NCBI GenBank assembly: GCA_008087055.1
Contig: VIEA01000001.1
Location: forward strand, 1,108,245 to 1,172,244
Length of the DNA: 64,000 nt
Direction: 5' to 3'
Origin: Gammaproteobacteria bacterium LSUCC0096
GTDB lineage: Bacteria > Pseudomonadota > Gammaproteobacteria > Pseudomonadales > Litorivicinaceae
Shown: positions 45,900 through 54,446 of the stretch, piece after piece
Position numbering within the stretch: position 1 is the stretch's first letter
Layout: each line of letters opens with the position of its first letter
Made by a program: the position numbers and the translations under genes
The notes under the pieces: model-generated
What the model saw: only the letters and a program-made list of their open reading frames with translations
The model's database searches: none
What the model was told of the DNA's origin: nothing

Positions 45900-46121
45900 A
45901 TGCCGATGTCCGTAAAGCTCTCTGATGAACTGGTCAAACAGGCACGCCAATACGGCGAGGTCTATCACCGCTCGACTCCCAAACAGATCGAATACTGGTC
46001 GCGCATTGGCAAAATTTTGGAGGAAAACCCAGACCTTCCCTATAGCTTTATCAAAGATGTTCTTTTAGCCAAACAGGAAGCGGAAAGTGGCGACTTGACG
46101 CCCTATGAATTCGGTTCGTAG
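45900..46121 (+). CDS. ParD-like antitoxin
   Basis: This 73-residue protein has MPMSVKLSDELVKQARQYGEV at its start, the ribbon-helix-helix opening of ParD-like antitoxins, and a helical C-terminus that would wrap the toxin. The next gene begins on the base after its stop, typical for toxin-antitoxin pairs. Confidence 0.78.
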   Translation: MPMSVKLSDELVKQARQYGEVYHRSTPKQIEYWSRIGKILEENPDLPYSFIKDVLLAKQEAESGDLTPYEFGS

Positions 46122-46400
46122 ATGAAAATCGTCCAAACAAATCAATTCAAAAAAGAGATAAAAAAACTTCACCCAAATCAGAAAAAGGATGTCGATGAGG
46201 CAGTCAGAGCCATCATGAAAAATCCTGATCTTGGCCAACCTAAAGTCGGGGACCTAGCTGGCATAATGGTCTACAAATTTAAAATGATCAACCAACTGAC
46301 TTTGCTGGCCTATACCTACCAAAACCAAACAATCATACTGACCTTGCTCGCGCTTAGGACTCATGAAAACTTCTACCGAGATTTAAAAAAGTCTCGATGA
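46122..46400 (+). CDS. RelE/ParE-family toxin
   Basis: This 92-residue protein has KEIKKLHPNQKKDVDEAVRAI, PKVGDLAGIMVYKFK and the terminal THENFYRDLKK expected of RelE/ParE toxins. It pairs with the ParD-like gene. Whether it acts on gyrase or mRNA is not clear. Confidence 0.8.
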   Translation: MKIVQTNQFKKEIKKLHPNQKKDVDEAVRAIMKNPDLGQPKVGDLAGIMVYKFKMINQLTLLAYTYQNQTIILTLLALRTHENFYRDLKKSR

Positions 46401-46443
46401 TATCAGCGTCCACACAGAGTAATGACGCCGCGCTGATCTTTGA

Positions 46444-46635
46444 ACTGACGCTGGACCATCGGTACTCGCGACTCTGGTGCTCCTGAGCGAAAATAATCCA
46501 GAAAGAAATATCGATTGGACCCTGGCGCTTGTCGGAGCATGGTTGGTATCAAGCCTGATCTTTTTATCATCAGACTTACTGTACAAGGTTTTGGGTGCCA
46601 AAGGTCTCAAGGCTATCGAGCGATTGATTAGCTAA
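46444..46635 (+). pseudogene. marC: C-terminal remnant of a MarC-family membrane protein
   Basis: The frame TDAGPSVLATLVLLSEN followed by LIFLSSDLLYKVLGAKGLKAIERLIS is the end of a MarC-type (UPF0056) multi-pass protein. An in-frame TGA lies at 46441-46443, no ATG or ribosome site is present, and the upstream 130 residues are missing; ParE ends 43 bases before. The gene was probably truncated when the toxin-antitoxin pair inserted. It is too short for function. Confidence 0.65.
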
Positions 46636-46637
46636 GT

Positions 46638-46727
46638 TGGCGGAGAGAGGGGGATTCGAACCCCCGATACGGTTACCCGTATACTCGCTTTCCAGGCGAG
46701 CCCTTTCAACCACTCAGGCACCTCTCC
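46638..46727 (-). tRNA. tRNA-Ser(GGA)
   Basis: This is a 90-base tRNA with acceptor GGAGAGG, a long variable arm (stem built from TACGGG and CCGTA) typical of Ser, anticodon loop CTGGAAA with anticodon GGA, T-arm GGGGG TTCGAAT CCCCC and CCA encoded. It lies directly after the marC remnant. Confidence 0.95.
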
Positions 46728-46770
46728 GAAGGCGTCGCACTATACAGGCTGAAAGCGCCCTTTTCCAGAA

Positions 46771-47325
46771 TCAAAGACGCGTCAAAAACGCTTCTGGATC
46801 AATCTCTGGTGGCGATGGCAAATCAGCCGCGGGTCGCCCGAGATAGATCATCGCAACCACTTGCTCATTCTCATCGAGTTCAAGCATTCGGGAGACCTCC
46901 CCTGAATAGGTTACGTTACCCGTGCGCCACATCGCGCCAATACCCAGCATGTGCGCCGCTGTCACAATCAATTGCGCTGCACAGCCAGCCGTGACCAATT
47001 GCTCACTTTCAGGAATTTTTTCGTTGTCATTTGGGCAGAAAATAACGGAGAGAAGCGTTGGCGCGCGCAACGCTTTATTTTTAGCAGCCTCAATGGCCTC
47101 CTCAGAAACATCCACAAGATCGCCGTGCAGATAGTCACTCATGGCTTCGCCCAACCGCTCCCTCGCCTCGCCCTCAAGCAAGATAAAACGATAGGGTTTA
47201 AGTCGACCATGATCACAGGCTCTAAGACCCGCTCGCAAGATCAAATCCAACTCTTCGGCACTAACACCTGGCTCAACGACCCGCGGAACGGACACGCGGG
47301 ACAGTAACGCGTCTATCGGCGACAT
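46771..47325 (-). CDS. Nitroreductase-family oxidoreductase (YdjA-like)
   Basis: This protein is 184 residues from the ATG giving MSPIDALLSR, with AGAGGA before it; the longer frame has no support. FMN-binding features are LRACDHGRLKPYRF and MLGIGAMWRTGN, with LGRP near the C-terminus. It is probably NAD(P)H-dependent, substrate unknown. Confidence 0.82.
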   Translation of the reverse strand: MSPIDALLSRVSVPRVVEPGVSAEELDLILRAGLRACDHGRLKPYRFILLEGEARERLGEAMSDYLHGDLVDVSEEAIEAAKNKALRAPTLLSVIFCPNDNEKIPESEQLVTAGCAAQLIVTAAHMLGIGAMWRTGNVTYSGEVSRMLELDENEQVVAMIYLGRPAADLPSPPEIDPEAFLTRL

Positions 47326-47356
47326 ACTCTGTCCTCTCATGTGATTTTTGCTAACG

Positions 47357-48193
47357 TTAGTGCCGAGCAAGCCTCGGTGGCAAGAACTTAATTGGCGCCA
47401 TCGATCGAACTGGATTGATGTCGAGCCCACCACGTCGGACAAATCCTGCCCAAACAACAAGTTCTGTCGGTTTCAGGCAGCTCAGCAAATCTTGATAAAT
47501 TCTCTCAATACAGGCTTCATGGAAGCCGGTATGGTTTCTGTAAGAGACCAAATAAGCCAGTAACGATTCAGGGAACAGCTTCACAGGCGCTTTATATTTC
47601 ACCACAACAGTCGCCCAATCCGGTTGGCTTGTCACCGGACAGTTCGATCGAAAAACATGACTATGGAACCGTTCAGCTCCTGATTGATTGGGATCAGTCT
47701 GTAGCAACAAAGAATCCGGCTCATAGACAGCCAAATCAACAGGTAACGAATCGATACAAATCCCCTTCGGAGCCTCGACATCAAAACGCGAATCATCAAG
47801 CGCATAGAGTACGAACTCAGGACGGACTCCCAGAACGCTTTGAAGGTCATCAGTGACCCGAGAGACAAGCTCGGATTCACTGTCAATCCGTTCATTTGCG
47901 AAGCTATTCAAATAGAGTTTTAGGGATTTGGATTCGCACAAATTTGGGCTATGAGCAGGAACCACCAATTGCCCGATTCGCATCACAGGCTTTCCGTGAG
48001 AATCGAGCCAGGATACTTCCCAACAATTCCAAAGGTCATGCCCCTCAAATAAGGATGGATCGATCTCTTCCACACCACGCGCAAGCGTCCGAGGAACACC
48101 AACCAATACGGATGGATCATAGCGGTCAGGCTGCTCAGAGCTCTGCCCGAGTGGTAACTGGCTCTGAATCCCTTCAAGACCCGTTGGATTCAT
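47357..48193 (-). CDS. queF: NADPH-dependent 7-cyano-7-deazaguanine reductase QueF
   Basis: This 278-residue protein has the long YqcD-type length with two T-fold halves. The catalytic Cys is in FRSNCPVTSQPDW and the Asp in the same block; the NADPH and substrate residues include ESKSLKLYLNS. It makes preQ1 for queuosine in tRNA. Its ATG overlaps the permease stop (TAATG), so it is the last gene of the ABC-exporter unit. Confidence 0.92.
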   Translation of the reverse strand: MNPTGLEGIQSQLPLGQSSEQPDRYDPSVLVGVPRTLARGVEEIDPSLFEGHDLWNCWEVSWLDSHGKPVMRIGQLVVPAHSPNLCESKSLKLYLNSFANERIDSESELVSRVTDDLQSVLGVRPEFVLYALDDSRFDVEAPKGICIDSLPVDLAVYEPDSLLLQTDPNQSGAERFHSHVFRSNCPVTSQPDWATVVVKYKAPVKLFPESLLAYLVSYRNHTGFHEACIERIYQDLLSCLKPTELVVWAGFVRRGGLDINPVRSMAPIKFLPPRLARH

Positions 48194-48999
48194 TAAGAAC
48201 GTACCCCAGCACCATTTGCTAGTAATCGAACCGCAATGACATAGGCCACAACCGTCATTGAAACCAATATGCCATAGGCCCAGCCCAATGAAATATCAGA
48301 GACCCCTAAAATCCCAAAGCGAAACGCATTGACCACGTACAAGATGGGATTGAGCTGCGCGACACCTGCCCAGAAGTCTGGCAATAAATCGATACTGAAG
48401 AATACGCCGCCCAAATACGTCAGTGGCGTCAAGACGAATGTTGGCACAATACTCACATCATCAAAGCGTTTGGCATACACACCGTTGATGAACCCAAGCA
48501 ATGAAAATAAAACTGCTGTCAGCAACGTAATTGAGATCACAGCAAGGATGTTATGAATAGCCAAATGGGTAAAAAATAAAGATAAGATCGTGACGATGAT
48601 CCCGACAAACACGGCTCTCGCGACCCCGCCCGTTACATAACCTAATAAGATCGTTTGATTCGAAATCGGGGAAACCAACATCTCTTCGATGAATTTACCA
48701 AATTTCGCACCAAAAAACGAACTGGAAACGTTGGCATATGAATTCGTAATGACGCTCATCATGATCAGGCCCGGCACAATGTAGGCCATGTAATCAAAGC
48801 CACCCATATCTCCAATCCGCCGACCAATCAGGCTTCCAAAAATAATGAAATACAGCGTCATGGTGATCGCAGGCGGAATCATTGTTTGCACCCATATACG
48901 GGTGAAACGTCGAACTTCAGTGCGCACAATGGTCTGGTAGGCGACCCAATTTGGATTCCCAAAATCCGTCGCTTTCTCTTCATAATTCGCCAAACTCAT
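48193..48999 (-). CDS. ABC-2 type transporter permease (YadH-like)
   Basis: This 268-residue protein has six transmembrane helices, the ABC-2 signature (YLGGVFFSIDLLPDFWAGVAQLNPILYVVNAFR) and a length like YadH. Its ATG overlaps the end of the ATPase gene by four bases. It forms an exporter with the ATPase upstream; the substrate is unknown. Confidence 0.88.
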   Translation of the reverse strand: MSLANYEEKATDFGNPNWVAYQTIVRTEVRRFTRIWVQTMIPPAITMTLYFIIFGSLIGRRIGDMGGFDYMAYIVPGLIMMSVITNSYANVSSSFFGAKFGKFIEEMLVSPISNQTILLGYVTGGVARAVFVGIIVTILSLFFTHLAIHNILAVISITLLTAVLFSLLGFINGVYAKRFDDVSIVPTFVLTPLTYLGGVFFSIDLLPDFWAGVAQLNPILYVVNAFRFGILGVSDISLGWAYGILVSMTVVAYVIAVRLLANGAGVRS

Positions 49000-49916
49000 T
49001 TGCTATCTCCTGATGTCATCGAGACAAAGAGTTCTTCGAGACGGTTTGTTTTGGTTCGCATTGAAATCACCGACACCTGATGCGCTGATAAAGCCGCAAA
49101 TACTTCATTCAACGACTGTCCCTTATCCACCTCAACTTCTAACGTCATGGCGTCGGGTAACGCACACTCGTACCCGTCAATCACCGGTATGGAATCAATG
49201 GGAGCCGCTAAATCACAGACAAAAGTGACCGTATGCAGAGAGGCCAAGAGATCTCGAGTCGATGAATTCGCGATGATTTCACCATGGTTAATGATCGATA
49301 CGTTTCGACACAACGCTTCGGCTTCCTCGAGATAATGTGTCGTCAGGATAATCGTTGTACCCTGGTTATTAATCTCTGTTAAGAAATCCCACATACCACG
49401 ACGAAGCTCGATATCGACCCCAGCTGTCGGTTCATCCAAGATTAATAGATCGGGCTGATGCACCAAGGCACGCGCAATGAGTAGGCGACGTTTCATACCG
49501 CCCGACAGTGCACGAGATGGATTATCGCGCTTATCCCACAGACCGAGTCGCTTTAAATAATGCTCAATCCGAGGCGTCGCCTCAGCCCGAGGAATGCCGT
49601 GATAGCCGGCTGTATTAATCAGAATGTTCTGAGTCTTCTCAAACTGATTGAAATTGAATTCCTGCGGGACCACGCCCAAATGTCGTTTTGCCATCCCAAA
49701 ATCGTGGTCAATGTCATACCCCATGACTTTGACCGAGCCAGATGATTTATTCACCAGAGAACAAAGAATTCCGATGGTGGTACTCTTGCCAGCTCCATTC
49801 GGTCCCAAGAGCGCAAAGAAATCACCCTTCTCAACCGTTAAATCAATGCCTTTTAAGGCTTCAAACCCATTGTCGTAAGTCTTCTTTAAACTATTAATCT
49901 CAAGTGCGTATGACAC
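48996..49916 (-). CDS. ABC transporter ATP-binding protein (YadG-like)
   Basis: This protein is 306 residues from the GTG at 49916 (VSYALEINSLKKTYDNG). A longer frame to 50075 lacks a ribosome site and crosses a small upstream gene. Walker A is GPNGAGKST, the signature LSGGMKRRLLIARAL and Walker B LLILDEPTAGVD. The C-terminal accessory domain is typical of YadG. It partners the downstream permease. Confidence 0.88.
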   Translation of the reverse strand: MSYALEINSLKKTYDNGFEALKGIDLTVEKGDFFALLGPNGAGKSTTIGILCSLVNKSSGSVKVMGYDIDHDFGMAKRHLGVVPQEFNFNQFEKTQNILINTAGYHGIPRAEATPRIEHYLKRLGLWDKRDNPSRALSGGMKRRLLIARALVHQPDLLILDEPTAGVDIELRRGMWDFLTEINNQGTTIILTTHYLEEAEALCRNVSIINHGEIIANSSTRDLLASLHTVTFVCDLAAPIDSIPVIDGYECALPDAMTLEVEVDKGQSLNEVFAALSAHQVSVISMRTKTNRLEELFVSMTSGDSK

Positions 49917-49986
49917 AGCAAACTCATTTGTTGGAGGTGGTTTATAAAGCGTGCAAGGATACAGAGCATCGGGGTCAGTTGCATCT

Positions 49987-50121
49987 TTAACGGCACAAAA
50001 GCCAGCAACATAAATCTCCGTTTTCCCAGAAATGGCAAACTTGCGGGCGATACGGATTGACGACCTGATAGGCAATTAAAAATCCGAGTACCATAATGAC
50101 GATCAACGCCACGCGATGCAT
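49987..50121 (-). CDS. 44-residue single-pass peptide with four cysteines
   Basis: This frame starts at an ATG with AAGGGG seven bases before it. It has a transmembrane-like N-terminus (VALIVIMVLGFLIAYQVV) followed by a short tail with CHF and CCWLLC. It lies upstream of the YadG-like ATPase on the same strand. It may be a small membrane protein or a leader peptide. Its length makes proof by eye impossible. Confidence 0.4.
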   Translation of the reverse strand: MHRVALIVIMVLGFLIAYQVVNPYRPQVCHFWENGDLCCWLLCR

Positions 50122-50195
50122 TCACAACCCCTTCACTAACAGCAGTAATATCTGCGCGCGTTCTGAATAATCAAGTCAATCTGGATCTGAGTTAC

Positions 50196-51065
50196 TCAAT
50201 CGAACCTTAGTGCTCGTAACGAGGCGAGAACCCGCTCGGCCATCACACTGGATGGAGTCCCAATTTGCGACCAAATGCTCAAATGATCTGTATTTGCTAC
50301 TGATGCTTGCGTCCAATCCGTTTTATCAGCCCAAACCTGAGCCAAATAGGTTTGCTGTTCAAAAAAACCCACAGTTTCAAAAGCGCCTACGGTTGAGTCC
50401 ACAGATAAGCCCTCAGGAGGCGTCGAATGCGTTGGGCTTAATGCATTTGATTTCTCAACAGTCAGGCCAAGCCTTTCATTCATCTGCGTCCCAATCAAAT
50501 ACTGCAAATCGAAGACGCCTGACACGAGGCAGAGATGCCCAATTCGACCACTGATTGTGGTCTGCTTTTGTGCAGACCGACAAGCGAGCATCGCAGCTAA
50601 ATGTGCACCAGCAGAATGTCCGATCACCGCTATCCGATTGCAGTCGAGATGTAGGCTGTATTGGTTATCAACCAACCAATGTGTCGCCATCTCAACGTCA
50701 TCGATAATGTCGCTAATCTCGACCGAAGGACATAAACGGTAATTCAATAGTGCGACTGTCCAACCAGCCTCACACAGGCTTCGGCAGACGTGCCGATTAT
50801 CTGCTTTATCAAGGGCTTGCCAATATCCGCCATGAATCACGATGACTAGAGGTGTTTGATGTACGCTCGCTGACGAATTCCCAGGAAACAGATCCAAACG
50901 ATGACGCGCGTCATCACCATAGGCGAGATCAATCAATGCATCGTCGCGAGATGCGAGATAGTCATCGGACAATTGGCGCCATGATTGAAAAATTTGCAGA
51001 TGCTCTGGAATAGCCCGTCGTACATTATAGGCGCGATCCCGCAGTTCGTTGAAATCAGACACCAA
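50196..51065 (-). CDS. Alpha/beta hydrolase (esterase/kynurenine-formamidase-like)
   Basis: This protein is 289 residues if started at the TTG that overlaps the LivF stop; a GTG one codon on is the alternative. The oxyanion HGGYW and nucleophile elbow GHSAGAH are characteristic, with RHRLDLF before them. The late His is in ANTDHLSIW. The 11-base overlap with LivF couples it to the transporter operon, so it may hydrolyse the imported substrate. Confidence 0.8.
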   Translation of the reverse strand: MVSDFNELRDRAYNVRRAIPEHLQIFQSWRQLSDDYLASRDDALIDLAYGDDARHRLDLFPGNSSASVHQTPLVIVIHGGYWQALDKADNRHVCRSLCEAGWTVALLNYRLCPSVEISDIIDDVEMATHWLVDNQYSLHLDCNRIAVIGHSAGAHLAAMLACRSAQKQTTISGRIGHLCLVSGVFDLQYLIGTQMNERLGLTVEKSNALSPTHSTPPEGLSVDSTVGAFETVGFFEQQTYLAQVWADKTDWTQASVANTDHLSIWSQIGTPSSVMAERVLASLRALRFD

Positions 51066-51768
51066 GGTATTGCTCCATCATCTGAGATGAATTCAATAAT
51101 GACTCTGAATCGCCCTCCCATACGAGTGAGCCCTTATCCATAATATAGTGACGATCAGCAAGTCGAGCCATTGCTTCCGGATGCTTATCAATGACTAAAA
51201 TTGCCTGTCCAGACTGTTTCAAATTATGTTCTAACACACGCCAAATTTCATCACGAATCTTGGGCGCCAAGCCCTCAGTTGCTTCATCTAAAATCATAAA
51301 TTTGGGATTCGTCATCAAGGCACGTCCAATTGCGAGCATTTGTTGCTCACCACCAGATAGCGTTCGTGCGTAATGGCTGGACAAGAGTGCGAGCTTTGGA
51401 AAAAGATCCAAGACTTTCTCAAGCGTCCATGGAGAATCCACTTCAAACCGATTGGCTGCAGTGGCAATGAGATTCTCAACAACTGTCAAATTGGGAAACA
51501 CTTGGCGACCCTCAGGAACATAACCAATCCCAAGCTGTGCAATCTGATGTGATTTCAAGCGGCGAATCGATTGTCCATCGATCGTAATCTCACCCCCAGT
51601 GATTGGATTGAGTCCCATAATGCTCCGCACTGTGGTTGTTTTGCCCATCCCATTTCGTCCCATCAGAGTCACAACTTCACCGATGCCGACACTCAAGGTG
51701 ATACCAAACAAAACCTGGCTGGCACCGTAGCCGCCAGTGACGCGCTGCAGATTGAGCCAATCAGTCAT
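51055..51768 (-). CDS. livF: Branched-chain amino acid-type ABC ATPase LivF
   Basis: This 237-residue protein has Walker A GRNGMGKTT, signature LSGGEQQMLAIGRAL and Walker B FMILDEATEGL, as in LivF. Its ATG overlaps the LivG stop by four bases. It forms the ATPase pair of a Liv-type importer with LivG. The true substrate may not be an amino acid. Confidence 0.87.
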   Translation of the reverse strand: MTDWLNLQRVTGGYGASQVLFGITLSVGIGEVVTLMGRNGMGKTTTVRSIMGLNPITGGEITIDGQSIRRLKSHQIAQLGIGYVPEGRQVFPNLTVVENLIATAANRFEVDSPWTLEKVLDLFPKLALLSSHYARTLSGGEQQMLAIGRALMTNPKFMILDEATEGLAPKIRDEIWRVLEHNLKQSGQAILVIDKHPEAMARLADRHYIMDKGSLVWEGDSESLLNSSQMMEQYLGV

Positions 51769-52517
51769 ACCGACTCACCGAGATAGGCGTCTCGTACGAA
51801 TGGATTCACACGGACTGCTTCGGGGAGATCAGTACAAATCACCTCCCCTTTGACCAAGACACTGATGCGATCTGCGAGTCGAAAAACGACATCCATATCG
51901 TGCTCCACGAGAACGACAGCAATCGAGCCACGAAGCCTATCAATCCGCTCGGCCATCTCTAGCGATTCAGTCCGACTCATTCCAGCCATCGGCTCATCCA
52001 ATAACAGCACCTTGGGATTCAAAGCGAGACCCAATGCAAGTTCGATCTGTCGTTGTTGACCATGCGCCAAGTTGGCTACTCGGAGCTCAGCAATATCCAT
52101 CAACTCATGCGCATCGAGTAATTGATCAACAGTCTTTCTCAACGCAGGGTCTTTGGACGCTTGACGCCAAAATCGAAAATGATGTGTATCTCTGGACTGC
52201 ACCGCCATGGCAAGGTTGTCCCGAACCGATAGCGCTGGGAATAGACTTGTGATTTGGTAGGTCCGCGCAATGCCGCGCCTCGCTCGCTGATCAGCAGACC
52301 ATCGAGTGATCTCTTCTCCTCTAAAAAAGATACGACCGGAATCTGGGCTAATCTCACCGCTTAATTGATGAATCGCTGTCGATTTACCCGCACCATTAGG
52401 TCCAATCAGAGCATGGATTTCTCCTTCTACGACCTCAAGATTCAATCCGTTGGATGCAGTGATTGCACCAAAGTTTTTGGTTAAGTTCTCGACGACGAAC
52501 AATGCCCTATTCATCAT
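51765..52517 (-). CDS. livG: Branched-chain amino acid-type ABC ATPase LivG
   Basis: This 250-residue protein has Walker A GPNGAGKST, a signature-like LAHGQQRQIELALGL and Walker B VLLLDEPMAGM, with GIARTYQITSLFP as the LivG-type Q-loop region. It overlaps the LivM stop by 11 bases. It pairs with LivF. Confidence 0.87.
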   Translation of the reverse strand: MMNRALFVVENLTKNFGAITASNGLNLEVVEGEIHALIGPNGAGKSTAIHQLSGEISPDSGRIFFRGEEITRWSADQRARRGIARTYQITSLFPALSVRDNLAMAVQSRDTHHFRFWRQASKDPALRKTVDQLLDAHELMDIAELRVANLAHGQQRQIELALGLALNPKVLLLDEPMAGMSRTESLEMAERIDRLRGSIAVVLVEHDMDVVFRLADRISVLVKGEVICTDLPEAVRVNPFVRDAYLGESV

Positions 52518-53499
52518 CTCTCTGACCTACTAAAAACCGGTAAAGCCCACCCCGGGCAAACAAAACAGAAAACACTAATAGCGGGCCTAAAATCACCATC
52601 CAGTGCTCCGTCAAGCCAGCGAGAACTTCCTCAAACGACAACAGCAAAAAGGCGCCAACCAACGGGCCAATCAACGTACCCATGCCGCCGAGGATCACCA
52701 TCACCATGAGTTCCCCAGAAGTACTCCAAGCCATCAAACTCGGGCTGACAAATTCATTTTGATTGGCCATTAAGGCGCCTGCGAGCCCGGTACCCATGGC
52801 AGAAATCGTGAATGCCAATAGTTTATAGCGAACCACTGGATATCCGAGCGTTCGCATCCTTGGCTCGTTATACCGACACCCTGTTAATACTCGACCAAAT
52901 CGGCTTTCAACGACGCGACGACTCAACAAAAACCACAAGCTAACGAGGACTAAAACCACATAATAGAACTGTGATGAATCAGACAAATCGAGTCCTGGAA
53001 TTTCTGAACGCTGCCAGAGATTGAGACCATCTTCTCCACCATAATCAGGCAAACCGATCATGAAAAAATAAAGCATCTGAGCAAATGCCAGAGTGATCAT
53101 AATAAAATAAACGCCTTGAGTTCTGAGACTCAAAACACCGATCAACAAAGCGATAAAGCCAGAAACTAACATTGCCAACGGCCATTGCACGAATGCGCTC
53201 ATCGATCCAACCCATTCGATGGGTAAAAACGGAATCACCTCATCATAGAAGTTGTGATGAGTTAACACGCCCACAACATAGGCTCCGAGACCAAAAAATG
53301 CAGCGTGCCCGAAACTAACCATCGCACCGTATCCCAAAATAAGATCAAGACTCATCGCCGCAAGCCCATAAATTAACATGCGTGTTGCAATCGTGATCCA
53401 AAATGGATCATCCATGGCGTGTGCAATCCATGGTAGTACCACGAGTACCGCAAAAATCGCGAAGCGGACGAGTGTACCGCGAGACAAACTAGGTTCCAT
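52507..53499 (-). CDS. livM: Branched-chain amino acid-type ABC permease LivM
   Basis: This 330-residue protein has about nine transmembrane segments and the LivM signature GYGAMVSFGHAAFFGLGAYV plus TLGYPVVRYKLLAFTISAMG. It overlaps LivH by 11 bases. It is an inner-membrane channel half. Confidence 0.87.
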   Translation of the reverse strand: MEPSLSRGTLVRFAIFAVLVVLPWIAHAMDDPFWITIATRMLIYGLAAMSLDLILGYGAMVSFGHAAFFGLGAYVVGVLTHHNFYDEVIPFLPIEWVGSMSAFVQWPLAMLVSGFIALLIGVLSLRTQGVYFIMITLAFAQMLYFFMIGLPDYGGEDGLNLWQRSEIPGLDLSDSSQFYYVVLVLVSLWFLLSRRVVESRFGRVLTGCRYNEPRMRTLGYPVVRYKLLAFTISAMGTGLAGALMANQNEFVSPSLMAWSTSGELMVMVILGGMGTLIGPLVGAFLLLSFEEVLAGLTEHWMVILGPLLVFSVLFARGGLYRFLVGQRDDE

Positions 53500-54403
53500 A
53501 GGCTCTATACAGACCCTCGGGCCTGACGATTAGTACTAGTGCCATAACGATGTAAATCGCCATACTCGACACAGATCCGGCGAGCGCATCAGCACTCGCC
53601 GTCGGTAACATCGTTTTCAGGAGGGTCGGCAAAAATGCGCGGCTCAAAGTATCGACAATGCCAACCAAAAGACCGGCAACTAACGCGCCCTTTACAGATC
53701 CGATGCCGCCGATAATGATGACAACAAATGTCAAAATCAAAATCTGTTCACCCATGCCAACTTCAATTGCCAATAGAGGGCCGGCAAGACCACCTGCTAG
53801 ACCGGCGAGCCCTGCACCGAGCGCAAAGACAACCGTGAACAACAGCGAAATATTAAAGCCAAGTGCAGTGACCATTTCGCGATGGGTTGCACCAGCCCGG
53901 ATCAACATCCCAAGTCGTGTGTGAGTGATGAGATGTCTTAAAAATAGCGCAACAACAATGCCTGAGATGATTACAAATAATCGATAGGCTGGGTACGGAG
54001 TATCTGGCAAGATCTGAACGGTCTCACTCAGCCAGTCTGGTGGATTTAAAAAAAGCGCCTGCGGACCAAAAATCATTTTGGTCGCTTCATTAGCAGTTAA
54101 GATGATGCCGAAAGTCGCCAATACCTGATCGAGATGATCACGGTGATACAGATGACGCATCGCCAAAAGTTCAATGAGTACGCCACAGCAGGCTGCTGCA
54201 ACACAGCCACCAAAGAGACCAATCGCAAATGAACCCGACATCACTGTCACGGTCGCAGTGAAATAAGCACCGACCATATAAAGCGAACCATGGGCTAGAT
54301 TGATCAGGTGCATGATCCCAAAAATCAACGTTAACCCAGCAGCCATTAGAAACAGCATCATGCCGAGCTGTACGCCATTAAGCAGTTGCTCTAAAAATAA
54401 CAT
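53489..54403 (-). CDS. livH: Branched-chain amino acid-type ABC permease LivH
   Basis: This 304-residue protein has eight to nine transmembrane segments, with GLTLIFGIMHLINLAHGSLYMV near the N-terminus and GGIGSVKGALVAGLLVG near the C-terminus, both LivH hallmarks. It lies 43 bases after the substrate-binding-protein gene. It pairs with LivM. Confidence 0.88.
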   Translation of the reverse strand: MLFLEQLLNGVQLGMMLFLMAAGLTLIFGIMHLINLAHGSLYMVGAYFTATVTVMSGSFAIGLFGGCVAAACCGVLIELLAMRHLYHRDHLDQVLATFGIILTANEATKMIFGPQALFLNPPDWLSETVQILPDTPYPAYRLFVIISGIVVALFLRHLITHTRLGMLIRAGATHREMVTALGFNISLLFTVVFALGAGLAGLAGGLAGPLLAIEVGMGEQILILTFVVIIIGGIGSVKGALVAGLLVGIVDTLSRAFLPTLLKTMLPTASADALAGSVSSMAIYIVMALVLIVRPEGLYRAYGT

Positions 54404-54446
54404 CAGCGTCTAAATTCTAGCGAGCCATCATCACTCGCTGTCGACA

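Noticed and set aside
46383-46610. Minus-strand frame over the marC remnant
   Set aside because: The + strand reads as a MarC C-terminus; the minus frame has no recognisable protein features.
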